Source of the DNA: Belnapia arida
GTDB lineage: Bacteria; Pseudomonadota; Alphaproteobacteria; Acetobacterales; Acetobacteraceae
Direction of reading: 5' to 3'
DNA length: 64,000 nucleotides
NCBI RefSeq assembly: GCF_016773205.1
Contig: NZ_JAETWB010000002.1
Location: 372,001 to 436,000, forward strand
How positions within the stretch are numbered: position 1 is the stretch's first letter; every line of letters begins with the position of its first letter. The notes beneath the pieces were generated by a model. The model was given only the letters and a program-made list of their open reading frames with translations. It did not search any database and was not told the origin of the DNA. Positions 15,986 through 24,455 of this stretch are shown here, in pieces. Both the position numbers and the translations under genes were made by a program.

Positions 15986-18454
15986 ATGCTAGGAGGACCG
16001 CCGATTCTCGAGCATGAAACAGACAGTACTGGGTTTGCTGCCGGACCTGATGCTCCGGAGGCCTTCCCGATGTCTTCCGGGCAGGTCCGAATATGGCTTA
16101 CCGAGCAGTTCATCGGCGCGTCCGCGGCCAATAATCTCAGTTTCGGCCTGCGCCTCGGCGGCGCGCTGAATATCGCTGCGCTGGAGCTCGGCCTACGGGT
16201 CGTCATCGGCCGGCACGAGGCGTTGCGTACCACCTTCGATATTATCGGTGGCGAACCTGTCCAGCTGATCCATCGGGACAGCCCCAAGGTCCTGACTGTC
16301 ACGGATCTGACCGAAGCGCCCGAGCAAGAGCGAGCGGCCTACGCTGCCGCACGCCAGGCCGCCCATAGTCCTTTTGACCTGAAAGGCGGGCCGCTGCTCC
16401 GCGTGCTGCTCATCCGCTTGGGCCCGGAGCACCACGTCCTGCTGGGTACCCTGCACCACATCATCTCGGATGGTTGGTCGCTTGGGGTGTTCGTGCGCGA
16501 GCTGGTCGCCTGCTATGCCGCCTTCTGCCAGGGCGTGCGGCCGGAGCTGCAACCCCCGCCCCTGCAATATGCCGATTGTGCCATTTGGGAGCAGGAGTGG
16601 CTCGAAAGCGCGGAATTCCAGCAGCAGCTGGCCCGTTATGCCAGCCTGCTGACGGGCATCCCGGCGCGACCCTTCTTGGCTGGCACCTCAGAAGGCGGCA
16701 GGCATTCAGCAGCGGGCGCAAGCCGTGCCGTCTGGCTCTCCTCGGACACGATATCGGCACTGAAATCAGCCGCGTCACGGCAAGGCGCGACTGTCTTTGC
16801 GCTATCGTTGACGGTCTTCATGATCCTGCTCTGGCAGATGTCCGGTCGGGAAGAGCAGGTGGTCGGGGTTCCGGCGGCGAGGCGCAACCGCGTCGAGTTC
16901 GAGGATGTCATCGGGCTCTTCACCAATATCGTCGTCGTACCCGTGGATCTTTCCGACAATCCCGTCTTTGCTGAATTGCTGGGGCGGACGAAGGAGGCCC
17001 TGCTCAAGGCGCTGGCGCATGAGGACGTGCCCTTCGATCGGTTGGTGCAGGCGTTGCACCCCGTCCGGAGCGCTGGCGGAAACCCGATTTTCGATACCTT
17101 GTTCGCTTCGGTTCCCGCCGCAGCGCCTATGGAATGCTTCGGGCCTTTGACGGCCACTCCTTACGTCGTCGAGGCTGCAGCGGCACCCTTCGCCCTAGGC
17201 GTCAGCGTCATCGAGGAGCCATCGGGTGCCGGCTGGGTCCGTGCCGAATACCGGACCGAGATCCTCACGGTCGAGCAGGTTGCCAGCCTGCTGGACCACT
17301 ACGTCCGATTGCTGACGGAGGTGGCCGCGCTGCCAGAGACGCGGATCGCGGAACTCGGGACTCCATCCGGGCCATGGGCGATGCCGCGGCGGGTGGCACC
17401 GCAGCCGCCGGCGGCGTCGCCGCCATGGCGAGCAATCGTCAGGGGCGCTTCGGACCCGGCCCTGGAAGAGACCGTGGCCCGGATCTGGGAGAAGGTGCTG
17501 CACCGCCGGCCGCCCGGTTCCGCCGTCGATTTCTTCGACCTGGGTGGCCACTCGCTGCAGGCGATCGCGGTTGCGCATGAGATTGGCCAAGCCTTGGGTC
17601 GGCCAGTTCCCGTCTCGCTGCTGTTCCAGGAGCCCACGGTCGAGGGGATGGCGCGCCGGCTTCGCACCGAAGGCCGGCCCCGATCAGCAACGATTCCGGT
17701 TTTCGAAGGAGGAACGCGCCCGCCGCTTTTCGTCTGCGGCTCCACGCCGCAATTCCGCGACCTCAGTCGGGCGCTCGAGCCGGAGCAACCCTTCTTCCAG
17801 CTCGACATCTTCGCCTTGCAGGAGCAGCGGTTGCTCGCGGGCACAGCGCTGCTGGCGACGATCCCTGACATCGCGGCCGAATGCCTGCGCGATATCCTGC
17901 TCATCCAGCCGGAGGGGCCATACCTCCTCGCTGGCCAGTGCGATGGCGGCATCCTGGCGCTCGAGATCGCTTTGCAACTGCAGACAGAAGGGCGGCAGGT
18001 CGCATTGCTGGCACAGTTCGACACGCCCGTGAACGGCTACTACGAGCGGGTCCATTGGGCGAGGCGGCTCAGCGGGCGCCTGCGGCGCGGCATCGAGATT
18101 ACGGTGTCCGGCCAGATCCCTCAGAGGATCCGCCGCCTCCTGCGCGAGCGCCAGGAGAGGAGATTGCCAGCCCCAGCGGAGGAACAACAGTATCTCCACA
18201 TCTGGTCGGCCATCTGGCACGCGGTGCGGGATTACAGGCAAGCCAGACGTTATGCCGGGGAAATCCAATTTTTCCGTGCCGAGGACCGGATCTGGTTCTA
18301 CCGTGATGTTGTGCAAGGCTGGGGCAAGCGTGCAGAGCGCGTGCGCGTGCACGACGTACCTGGCGGCCATCTCACCCTTTTTTCCGATCCTGTCAGCCAG
18401 TCACGGATTGCGAAGGAAATCGGGCGGGCGCTCAACACCGTGGTCTCCGGCTGA
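15986..18454 (+). CDS. Nonribosomal peptide synthetase without adenylation domain, C-T-TE
   Basis: The roughly 822-residue protein has a condensation domain (about 20-460; HHIISDGWS near residue 157), a carrier domain (about 495-565; FFDLGGHSLQAIAV) and a type I thioesterase (about 575-820). There is no adenylation domain, so its carrier must be loaded in trans or bypassed. The thioesterase nucleophile elbow reads GQCDGG, with Cys652 where Ser is usual; QFDTPV and GGHLTLF supply the likely Asp and His. The start is uncertain: ATG 15986 is the nearest in-frame ATG, but a perfect AGGAGG (15991-15996) lies 7 nt before an in-frame ATT at 16004. It ends just before the Wzm-like gene. Confidence 0.92.
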   Translation: MLGGPPILEHETDSTGFAAGPDAPEAFPMSSGQVRIWLTEQFIGASAANNLSFGLRLGGALNIAALELGLRVVIGRHEALRTTFDIIGGEPVQLIHRDSPKVLTVTDLTEAPEQERAAYAAARQAAHSPFDLKGGPLLRVLLIRLGPEHHVLLGTLHHIISDGWSLGVFVRELVACYAAFCQGVRPELQPPPLQYADCAIWEQEWLESAEFQQQLARYASLLTGIPARPFLAGTSEGGRHSAAGASRAVWLSSDTISALKSAASRQGATVFALSLTVFMILLWQMSGREEQVVGVPAARRNRVEFEDVIGLFTNIVVVPVDLSDNPVFAELLGRTKEALLKALAHEDVPFDRLVQALHPVRSAGGNPIFDTLFASVPAAAPMECFGPLTATPYVVEAAAAPFALGVSVIEEPSGAGWVRAEYRTEILTVEQVASLLDHYVRLLTEVAALPETRIAELGTPSGPWAMPRRVAPQPPAASPPWRAIVRGASDPALEETVARIWEKVLHRRPPGSAVDFFDLGGHSLQAIAVAHEIGQALGRPVPVSLLFQEPTVEGMARRLRTEGRPRSATIPVFEGGTRPPLFVCGSTPQFRDLSRALEPEQPFFQLDIFALQEQRLLAGTALLATIPDIAAECLRDILLIQPEGPYLLAGQCDGGILALEIALQLQTEGRQVALLAQFDTPVNGYYERVHWARRLSGRLRRGIEITVSGQIPQRIRRLLRERQERRLPAPAEEQQYLHIWSAIWHAVRDYRQARRYAGEIQFFRAEDRIWFYRDVVQGWGKRAERVRVHDVPGGHLTLFSDPVSQSRIAKEIGRALNTVVSG

Positions 18455-18461
18455 GGACCGC

Positions 18462-19343
18462 ATGCATAGCGACGTGAAGATCCCGAGCGCCATGGGCTCC
18501 AGCGATGAGCCTCGCCGCCCCAGGACGGTGATCCGGCCAACGCGGCCTTTTCTCGGTTCCATCCCCGATGATCTAAGGTCCCTGGCTCGCTACACTGGCC
18601 TGTTCCGTGCCATGACCGCGACCCGGATGAAGATCCGCTACCGGCAATCGGTGCTGGGCTGGCTCTGGGCCGTCCTGCAACCTCTGGCATTGATGCTGCT
18701 GTATGTGGCCATCTTCTCGCATTTTGCCGGCTACAACACGGCTCCGCTGCCTTATCCGCTCTACGTCCTGGCAGGGCTCTTGCCATGGAGTTTCTGCTCG
18801 ACCGCCATGAGCACGGCCGCGGGTGGAATGCTGTCGCACCAGCCGCTGATGGCGAAGGTCTATTTCCCGCGCGAGATCGTGCCGCTCTCCTATGTCGCGG
18901 CGGCACTGTTCGACTTGGTCATCGCCCTTCTCGTAATGCTGGTCATGGTGCTGGCCTACGGCCTGCCGGTATCGCTCTGGGCGCTGTCCGCCATACCGGT
19001 CGTCGCAATCCTCACCCTTCACGTCGCCGCGCTCTGCCTGCTGATCTCAGCGATGCAGGTGCGCATCCGCGACATCAATGTCGCCTTGCCGCTGCTGCTG
19101 CAGATCTTGATGTTCACGGCGCCGGTCGTGTATCCCGCCACGGCGGTGCCCGAATGGCTCCGTTCGGCCTATTGGGCCAATCCCCTTGCCATCCTGGTGA
19201 ACGACTTCCGGCATGCGGTACTGGAGGGTCGCCTGCCGGGGGCCAGCGGCTTGGTGTATTGCGGGGTCACGGGCGGCGTGTTTTTCCTGCTCGCCTACTG
19301 GTCGTTCAAGCGGCTGGAGGCCAAGATCGTTGACGAGATGTAG
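18462..19343 (+). CDS. ABC-2 type export permease (Wzm-like)
   Basis: The 293-residue inner-membrane protein has about six hydrophobic helices and the family signature TRMKIRYRQSVLGWLWAVLQPL before the first helix, as in TagG/Wzm/KpsM permeases that export polysaccharides or other undecaprenyl-linked products. The amphipathic N-terminal segment and the stretch LPWSFCSTAMSTAAGGML with KVYFPREIVPLS are typical. ATG 18462 lies 7 bp after the NRPS stop, and the ATPase partner starts 18 bp downstream, so NRPS, permease and ATPase probably share one transcript. No glycosyltransferase gene is nearby, which leaves the exported substrate open. Confidence 0.9.
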   Translation: MHSDVKIPSAMGSSDEPRRPRTVIRPTRPFLGSIPDDLRSLARYTGLFRAMTATRMKIRYRQSVLGWLWAVLQPLALMLLYVAIFSHFAGYNTAPLPYPLYVLAGLLPWSFCSTAMSTAAGGMLSHQPLMAKVYFPREIVPLSYVAAALFDLVIALLVMLVMVLAYGLPVSLWALSAIPVVAILTLHVAALCLLISAMQVRIRDINVALPLLLQILMFTAPVVYPATAVPEWLRSAYWANPLAILVNDFRHAVLEGRLPGASGLVYCGVTGGVFFLLAYWSFKRLEAKIVDEM

Positions 19344-19361
19344 CCGGCGGCCGGAACCAGG

Positions 19362-20528
19362 ATGCGGGGCATGATCGATGTGCGCGTCAGGGACGTCTCC
19401 AAGCGCTTCCGGATGCCGGATCACAGCGAAGGGCGGCGGCGCCTGTTCGGCCTTCTGCCAGGGCATGAGTTGTTCTGGGCCCTCCGGAACGTGAGCTTCG
19501 AGATAAAGCGCGGCGAGGCACTCGGGATCATCGGCCCGAACGGGTCGGGCAAGACCACCCTGATCAAGCTGCTCTCGGGCATCACGGCGCCGACGGAGGG
19601 GGAGATCGAGATCACCGGCCGGCTTGCCTCGCTGGTGGAAGTCGGCGCCGGTTTCCAGCCGGACCTCACCGGCCGTGAGAACATCTTCCTCAACGGCGCG
19701 ATTCTCGGCATGAGTTATCGCGAGATCGCGCGCAAGTTGGCAAGCATCGTCGACTTCGCGGAGATGGGACCCTTCCTGGACGTGCCGGTAAAGCGGTACT
19801 CCTCCGGCATGTTCGTGCGGCTCGGCTTTTCCATCGCCGCTCACCTCGATGCGGACATCCTGCTGCTCGACGAGGTCCTCGCAGTTGGCGATGTGTCCTT
19901 CCAGGCGCGCTGCTTCGAGCGCATCGAGGAATTGCGGCAGGCAGGAAAGACCGTGCTCCTGATCTCGCATGATCTCGCGGCCATCGAGCGGATCTGCAGT
20001 CGGGCCATCCTCCTCAGCGGCGGGCATATTCTGGAGGAAGGCGACCCGCGCGACGTGATCGAAGCTTATCAGGCTTCAGTCCAGGGATTGCTCGCGCAGG
20101 CCCAAGGCGAGGCGCCGGGCCCTGTCGTCGCCACCGGACTAGCCTTTGACGCTGCAGGGGCCGGGCCGGTCGCCACCGGCAACCCCTTCCGGTGCTGCCT
20201 GTCCTATGAGGCGAAGGAAGCGCTGGACGATGCCGTGGTGCGGCTGTCGTTCAACTGGCCGAGCGGGTACCTCTGCACCGAGCTATCCACCGAGCCGGGG
20301 TTTCGGCTGGAGCAAGGGCCAGGACAACTCGAGTTCGAATGCCCCATGCTAACCATGCAGCGTGGCCTCTACAGCGTCGATCTCTGCATCGAGCGGCGGG
20401 GTGAGATCCTCCTGTGGCGACCTCGCTGCGTCATGCTGCGCGTGGGCGCCGGGAAGGTCCTTCGCGGAGATTTCTACCTCGAGCACAGCACTCGCGTCCG
20501 CACCCCGCCGCTTGCGGCATCGGGCTGA
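19362..20528 (+). CDS. ABC export ATPase with C-terminal substrate domain (Wzt-like)
   Basis: The 388-residue protein has an N-terminal ATPase (Walker A GPNGSGKTTL, signature YSSGMFVRLGFSIA, Walker B ILLLDEVLAVGD, H-loop ISHD) of the polysaccharide-export type, with the diagnostic LASLVEVGAGFQPDLTGREN. About 130 residues follow that resemble the beta-sandwich Wzt C-terminal domain (SYEAKEALDDAVVRLSFNW to LYSVDLCIE). In Wzt this domain recognises a capping group on the glycan. It forms the transporter with the Wzm-like permease just upstream. Its stop overlaps the PPTase start by one base. ATG 19371 is an alternative start. Confidence 0.92.
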   Translation: MRGMIDVRVRDVSKRFRMPDHSEGRRRLFGLLPGHELFWALRNVSFEIKRGEALGIIGPNGSGKTTLIKLLSGITAPTEGEIEITGRLASLVEVGAGFQPDLTGRENIFLNGAILGMSYREIARKLASIVDFAEMGPFLDVPVKRYSSGMFVRLGFSIAAHLDADILLLDEVLAVGDVSFQARCFERIEELRQAGKTVLLISHDLAAIERICSRAILLSGGHILEEGDPRDVIEAYQASVQGLLAQAQGEAPGPVVATGLAFDAAGAGPVATGNPFRCCLSYEAKEALDDAVVRLSFNWPSGYLCTELSTEPGFRLEQGPGQLEFECPMLTMQRGLYSVDLCIERRGEILLWRPRCVMLRVGAGKVLRGDFYLEHSTRVRTPPLAASG

Positions 20529-21313
20529 TGCACGTGCAAGCCTGCCCGAACCCGGCGGCGTTGCCCGTGGCGCCGAACCGTGCGGTGCAGCTCTGGACTG
20601 CAAGCCTCGACTGTCCAGCCTGGAAGGGGTTGCTTCCCTTGCTCTCGGCGGACGAGGTGGATCGCCTGAACCGCTTCTCTTTCGAGCGTGATGCGCGGCG
20701 GTTTGCAGTAAGCCATGCAGTTTTGCGATGGCTACTGGGACATCTCCTGAACAGACCGCCGGAAGATGTGGCGCTACGAGTCGAGGCCCATGGCAAGCCT
20801 GTGTTGAAAGACGGCGTCAGAGCGCTGCATTTCAGTCTCTCACGCTCGGCGGAGCGTACTCTGGTCGGGGTCGCCGCGCAGCCCCTTGGGGTGGACATCG
20901 AATGTCTGGCGACGCCGCTCGATGTCGAGGCTCTGGCTGAGCCAGTCTTCTCGTCGCGTGAGCGCGAAGTCTTCGAGCAGACGAGGCCTGAAACCCGACG
21001 GGAGGTTTTTTTCCGCAGTTGGACGCGCAAGGAAGCGGTCCTGAAGGCGACCGGGCAGGGGCTGTCCATCCCACCTGCGGCAGTCGAGGTGCTGCTTGCT
21101 TCGGGCGATGGCATGGCGCGCCAAGCCGCTGTCACCTGCCTTGGATCACGCTGGCAGGTGGATACCTTGCTGCCGGAGCCCGGCTATGTCGGTGCCGTGG
21201 CCACTGCCTTTTCGCATGAGGCGCCACGCGCGCTGGCCGAAGCTGGACTCCAACCGCGGATTGCGACGCTGTGCTTGGAGGCTATCCTCCCGTCACCTCC
21301 GCCGGGTTCCTGA
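20528..21313 (+). CDS. 4'-phosphopantetheinyl transferase, Sfp type
   Basis: The 261-residue protein transfers phosphopantetheine from CoA to carrier-domain serines, converting apo-NRPS to the active form. Visible motifs are VSHAVLRWLLG (N-terminal half), HGKPVL with LHFSLSRSAERTLVG, the magnesium-binding LGVDIE, and FFRSWTRKEAVLKATGQGL. The length fits the two-domain Sfp class. ATG 20528 overlaps the upstream ATPase stop (TGATG), so it is co-translated with the Wzm/Wzt genes. The two NRPS carrier domains of this locus are the obvious substrates. Its end overlaps by 32 bp the end of the convergent TAXI gene. Confidence 0.93.
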   Translation: MHVQACPNPAALPVAPNRAVQLWTASLDCPAWKGLLPLLSADEVDRLNRFSFERDARRFAVSHAVLRWLLGHLLNRPPEDVALRVEAHGKPVLKDGVRALHFSLSRSAERTLVGVAAQPLGVDIECLATPLDVEALAEPVFSSREREVFEQTRPETRREVFFRSWTRKEAVLKATGQGLSIPPAAVEVLLASGDGMARQAAVTCLGSRWQVDTLLPEPGYVGAVATAFSHEAPRALAEAGLQPRIATLCLEAILPSPPPGS

Positions 21314-22280
21314 AGCGGCGAGGCTGCTGCTGAGGCTGCGGGCGCGGCGGCTGGGTGCCGAATTTTGTCCATCCAGGCACAGTTGCCGCGAGGTTCACGT
21401 CGCGCCATTTCGGATGCCGCGGAGGCCGCAGGAATGTGTCGAACTTCAGGGCCAAAGCGCGGGAAAACCGCGTGAGCCTGTCGCGGCGCTCGGCATTCTG
21501 GTGGTTGTAGGCTGCCAGCACCGCGCCCACCGCGATGGTTTCCACCGTCTGCCCGGGCGGCACCACATTCGGATAGTCCGCCGAGGTGAAATTCGCCGGA
21601 AGATAGGTTTCCAGCAGCGCATCGGATAACGGAACGGACAGAAGGCGCGCGCCCTCGGGCAATGGCGTGGTGAAGCGCGCCGGCTTGCCTGTGACGCGAA
21701 CCATGGCGGCAATTTCGCCGCGACGGAGCCTTTCGGTCGCATCCACCGTCGCATCATAGACAGGCTGGATCGCAACGCCGAGCAGGGAGAACAGCAGCGT
21801 CGCGGTCATGGCCGTGCCCGAGCTCCGGTTGTCCATGCTGACCAGCTTGCCGGCAAGATCCTCGAGCCGCTCGATGCCCGGCCCGGCAAAGACGTGGACT
21901 TCCTCGTCATAGAGCTTGGTGACGTACTGGACCTGCTGTTCGATGCCGGGGAAGGCCTTCTGCTGTGCGGCCGCGGCCAGGACATCCGACTGGACGATAG
22001 CGAGATCCACGCCTCGCAGGTAAAGGAGGTCGGAAATGTTCTGAAGCGATCCCTTGCCGATGATCGGCAGGATGCGGAGGCTGTCGACGCCATCCAGCAC
22101 CGCGGCAAGGTCGGCCGCGAAGCGCGTGTAGGTCCCGTCCAGGCCGCCGGAGATCACGCCGAGCGTGTTGGCATTCGCCGCATTGACCGAGTTGGAAACC
22201 AGCTGCGCCCTGGCAATTCCAGGGGCCGAAAGGCCGACGGTGGCGGCAGCGAGACCAACAAGCAGATCGCGGCGAACCAT
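21282..22280 (-). CDS. TAXI-family TRAP transporter solute-binding protein
   Basis: The 332-residue periplasmic protein has an N-terminal signal peptide (VRRDLLVGLAAATVGLSAPGIARA) and the TAXI layout: LGVISGGLDGTYTRFAADLAAVL at the start of the mature protein, VDLAIVQSDVL, and SMDNRSSGTAMTATLLFSLLG. It also has a C-terminal Pro/Gln-rich tail (PPRPQPQQQPRR) that the family does not usually carry. TRAP receptors hand organic acids or amino acids to a DctM-type permease; none is encoded nearby. ATG 22280 is preceded by TGAGGAGC. It is followed in the same direction from 22314-22925 with a 33-bp gap, so the two may be co-transcribed. Confidence 0.8.
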   Translation of the reverse strand: MVRRDLLVGLAAATVGLSAPGIARAQLVSNSVNAANANTLGVISGGLDGTYTRFAADLAAVLDGVDSLRILPIIGKGSLQNISDLLYLRGVDLAIVQSDVLAAAAQQKAFPGIEQQVQYVTKLYDEEVHVFAGPGIERLEDLAGKLVSMDNRSSGTAMTATLLFSLLGVAIQPVYDATVDATERLRRGEIAAMVRVTGKPARFTTPLPEGARLLSVPLSDALLETYLPANFTSADYPNVVPPGQTVETIAVGAVLAAYNHQNAERRDRLTRFSRALALKFDTFLRPPRHPKWRDVNLAATVPGWTKFGTQPPRPQPQQQPRRFRNPAEVTGG

Positions 22281-22313
22281 GTGAATGCTCCTCAATCCTA
22301 TTAAGCCCCAGCG

Positions 22314-22925
22314 TTACCGAAGTGCCGCGAGGAGTGCGGCGGCGGCAGGATCGCCGAGGGCGCGTGCGCGCTGGTACCATTCGCCGGCCTTCACGGGGTC
22401 GGCCAGGCTATTGCTGCTGCCGAAGATCGGCAGGAAGTTCGGATCGTAGGTCTTGCCTGCCGCGATAAGCGCCGCCGACGAGCCAGGATGGATCGTCGCC
22501 GCGCGCTCGTACAAGGCACGAGCCCGCATGACGTCTCCGCGCACCATTGCCGTGTCTCCCATTTGCATCAGGGATGCAAACATCGGCGGTGCGGTTGAGG
22601 TACTTGGAGGCAGGTCGAGTAAGGGCAACCTCGCTGTCGGGGCACTCTGGGCAAGAAGGAATGGCTGGCCAGCAAGGCTTTGTGTGCCGGCCCGACCGAT
22701 AATGCCGGCATCGAGCGTTGGCAGCACCCCATACGGGGTCTCCGCGGACGGTCCGAAGCCTTGATGCTCCGTGAGCCATGACGCCTGGGCCAGCGCGCCG
22801 GAAAACATGATGGCAAGCAGGGCGGAACATGCCCGAGCCGGGATAGAGAGCGAGCTTCGGGTCGGGCGCACTGCCGGTGTCGGCGCGTGGGACAGGATGC
22901 CACGCATGTGCGGCGGACCGGTCAT
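22314..22925 (-). CDS. TPR/Sel1-like protein related to the protein at 9372
   Basis: The product of about 203 residues has a probable membrane segment near the N-terminus (IPARACSALLAIMFSGALAQA) and a C-terminal helical repeat (MGDTAMVRGDVMRARALYER, GKTYDP, AGEWYQRARALGDPAAAALL). That end aligns position by position with the last 95 residues of the 727-residue protein at 9372-11555. It lacks the long N-terminal domain and linker of that protein. Several upstream and downstream ATGs are possible (for example 22907), and no strong ribosome-binding site decides. Function unknown; the shared module suggests a common partner within the locus. Confidence 0.65.
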   Translation of the reverse strand: MTGPPHMRGILSHAPTPAVRPTRSSLSIPARACSALLAIMFSGALAQASWLTEHQGFGPSAETPYGVLPTLDAGIIGRAGTQSLAGQPFLLAQSAPTARLPLLDLPPSTSTAPPMFASLMQMGDTAMVRGDVMRARALYERAATIHPGSSAALIAAGKTYDPNFLPIFGSSNSLADPVKAGEWYQRARALGDPAAAALLAALR

Positions 22926-23204
22926 GGCTCGCCCGACGATGGCGGCAGCGAGGCGCCATGAAACTCCAACGCTCGGCTGTTCCGCACCGAAGCCTCCGCG
23001 TACGAGAAGCGAGGCCCTGACGCCCGTTGAATGACGAGGCCGGACCACATTCCCCGTGACCATAGCTTGTCATTTCCGTGGAGGGCGTCGTGAATATAGC
23101 CTCTTTCGCTCACGAGAGCTTGTGGCAGCGAAGCCTTGCGCGGAGCTTATTGCGCCCTGTCCGGCATGCGAAGCTTCGGGATTAGGAGAATGCCAGGAGT
23201 TCAT

Positions 23205-24200
23205 ATGCGCATAACACGTCGAGTCTTGGCGCTCTCGCTTGGTTCTGCGGCGCTCCCCGCGACGAAAGCATCTGCACAGCAGCGCGCCGCCAGACCGAAA
23301 GATTGGCCAAGTCAGACGGTACGCCTGGTGGTGCCCTTCGCGGCAGGCGGCTCCACCGATGTTGCAGCGCGCATTCTTGCCGAAAGGTTGGGCCAGACGC
23401 TTGGTCAATCCGTCGTGGTTGAAAACCGCAGCGGCTCCGCCGGCTTCATCGGTGCCGAATCCGTGGCAAAGGCACCGCCGGACGGATACACGCTGCTGAT
23501 GGCGACGACCGGGCTGCTGTCGATCGCTCCGCATCTCTATGCACAGATGCCATTCGATCCGGCACGGGATCTCACTCCGGTCTCCCTCGCCTTTGCAACC
23601 GACCTCGTCATCGCCGTGACCAACGGCGTGCCGGTGAGGACGCTGCAGGAACTGGTGGGCTATGCCAAGGAGCGGCCCGGTTCCATCTCCTACGCATCGT
23701 CCGGCGCAGGCACGACCACGCATGTCGCCACGGAGCTCTTCCGCCTTACGGCAAATGTCGATCTCCTGCACGTTCCCTACCGCGGTAGCGGTCCGGCGAT
23801 GAATGACCTGGTTGCCGGAAATGTCCAGATGATGGTTGACCAGATCGCAAGCTCGATCGGCCAGATCAACGACGGCCGGATCCGTGCCCTCGCGGTCACC
23901 GGAGCCAAACGGCACCCCCTGTTGCCGAATGTGCCAACCGTCGCGGAGGCGGGACTTGCAGGTGCCCAGGCGACGTCCTGGGGCGGCATCATGGCGCCAG
24001 CCGGCACCGCCAGCTCGGTTGTCGACAAACTCAATGACGCCATCCGCGAGGCTTTGGCGCAGCCCACAGTCCGGCAACGCATGGCAGGCGCGGGCGCCGA
24101 TCCCGCAGCCTCAAGCCCCGGCGAGTTCATGAGCTTCGTCAAGTCGGAAAGCGAGAAGTGGGGCAGGGTGGTCAGGGAGGCGCGCATCACCGTCGGTTAG
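23205..24200 (+). CDS. TctC/Bug-family periplasmic solute-binding protein
   Basis: The 331-residue protein has a short signal peptide (MRITRRVLALSLGSAALPATKASA) and Bug-family motifs: VRLVVPFAAGGSTDVAAR, VVVENRSGSAGFIGAE, PPDGYTLLMATTG, HVPYRGSGPAMNDL and LPNVPTVAEAG. Such receptors bind small carboxylates for tripartite tricarboxylate transporters, but many occur without TctAB, as here. ATG 23205 is preceded by CCAGGAGTTCAT. It is divergent from the TPR/Sel1-like gene and precedes the convergent repeat-protein gene. A link to the NRPS locus is only positional. Confidence 0.92.
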   Translation: MRITRRVLALSLGSAALPATKASAQQRAARPKDWPSQTVRLVVPFAAGGSTDVAARILAERLGQTLGQSVVVENRSGSAGFIGAESVAKAPPDGYTLLMATTGLLSIAPHLYAQMPFDPARDLTPVSLAFATDLVIAVTNGVPVRTLQELVGYAKERPGSISYASSGAGTTTHVATELFRLTANVDLLHVPYRGSGPAMNDLVAGNVQMMVDQIASSIGQINDGRIRALAVTGAKRHPLLPNVPTVAEAGLAGAQATSWGGIMAPAGTASSVVDKLNDAIREALAQPTVRQRMAGAGADPAASSPGEFMSFVKSESEKWGRVVREARITVG

Positions 24201-24455
24201 CCGAACCGCCGATAGAGCCGGAAACGGCAGCGCGCTCGGTCGTTGGTGGGCGACCCTTGGCATTGTTGGTGTCCGGCGAGCTATGCTGCCATGTCCCGCC
24301 GAGGTTCGCTTCGAAGGTGAGCTTCGCCGGCCGGGTGACCCTGCCGTTTGGCCAGGGTCCCCGCCGCTAGTCCCAGCACCAATCAGTGGGAAGTAGCGGC
24401 GAGAACCCGAGCCGGTCACGTCAAAGGCTTGCCGGCTGAGGAGACCGGCTCATGA

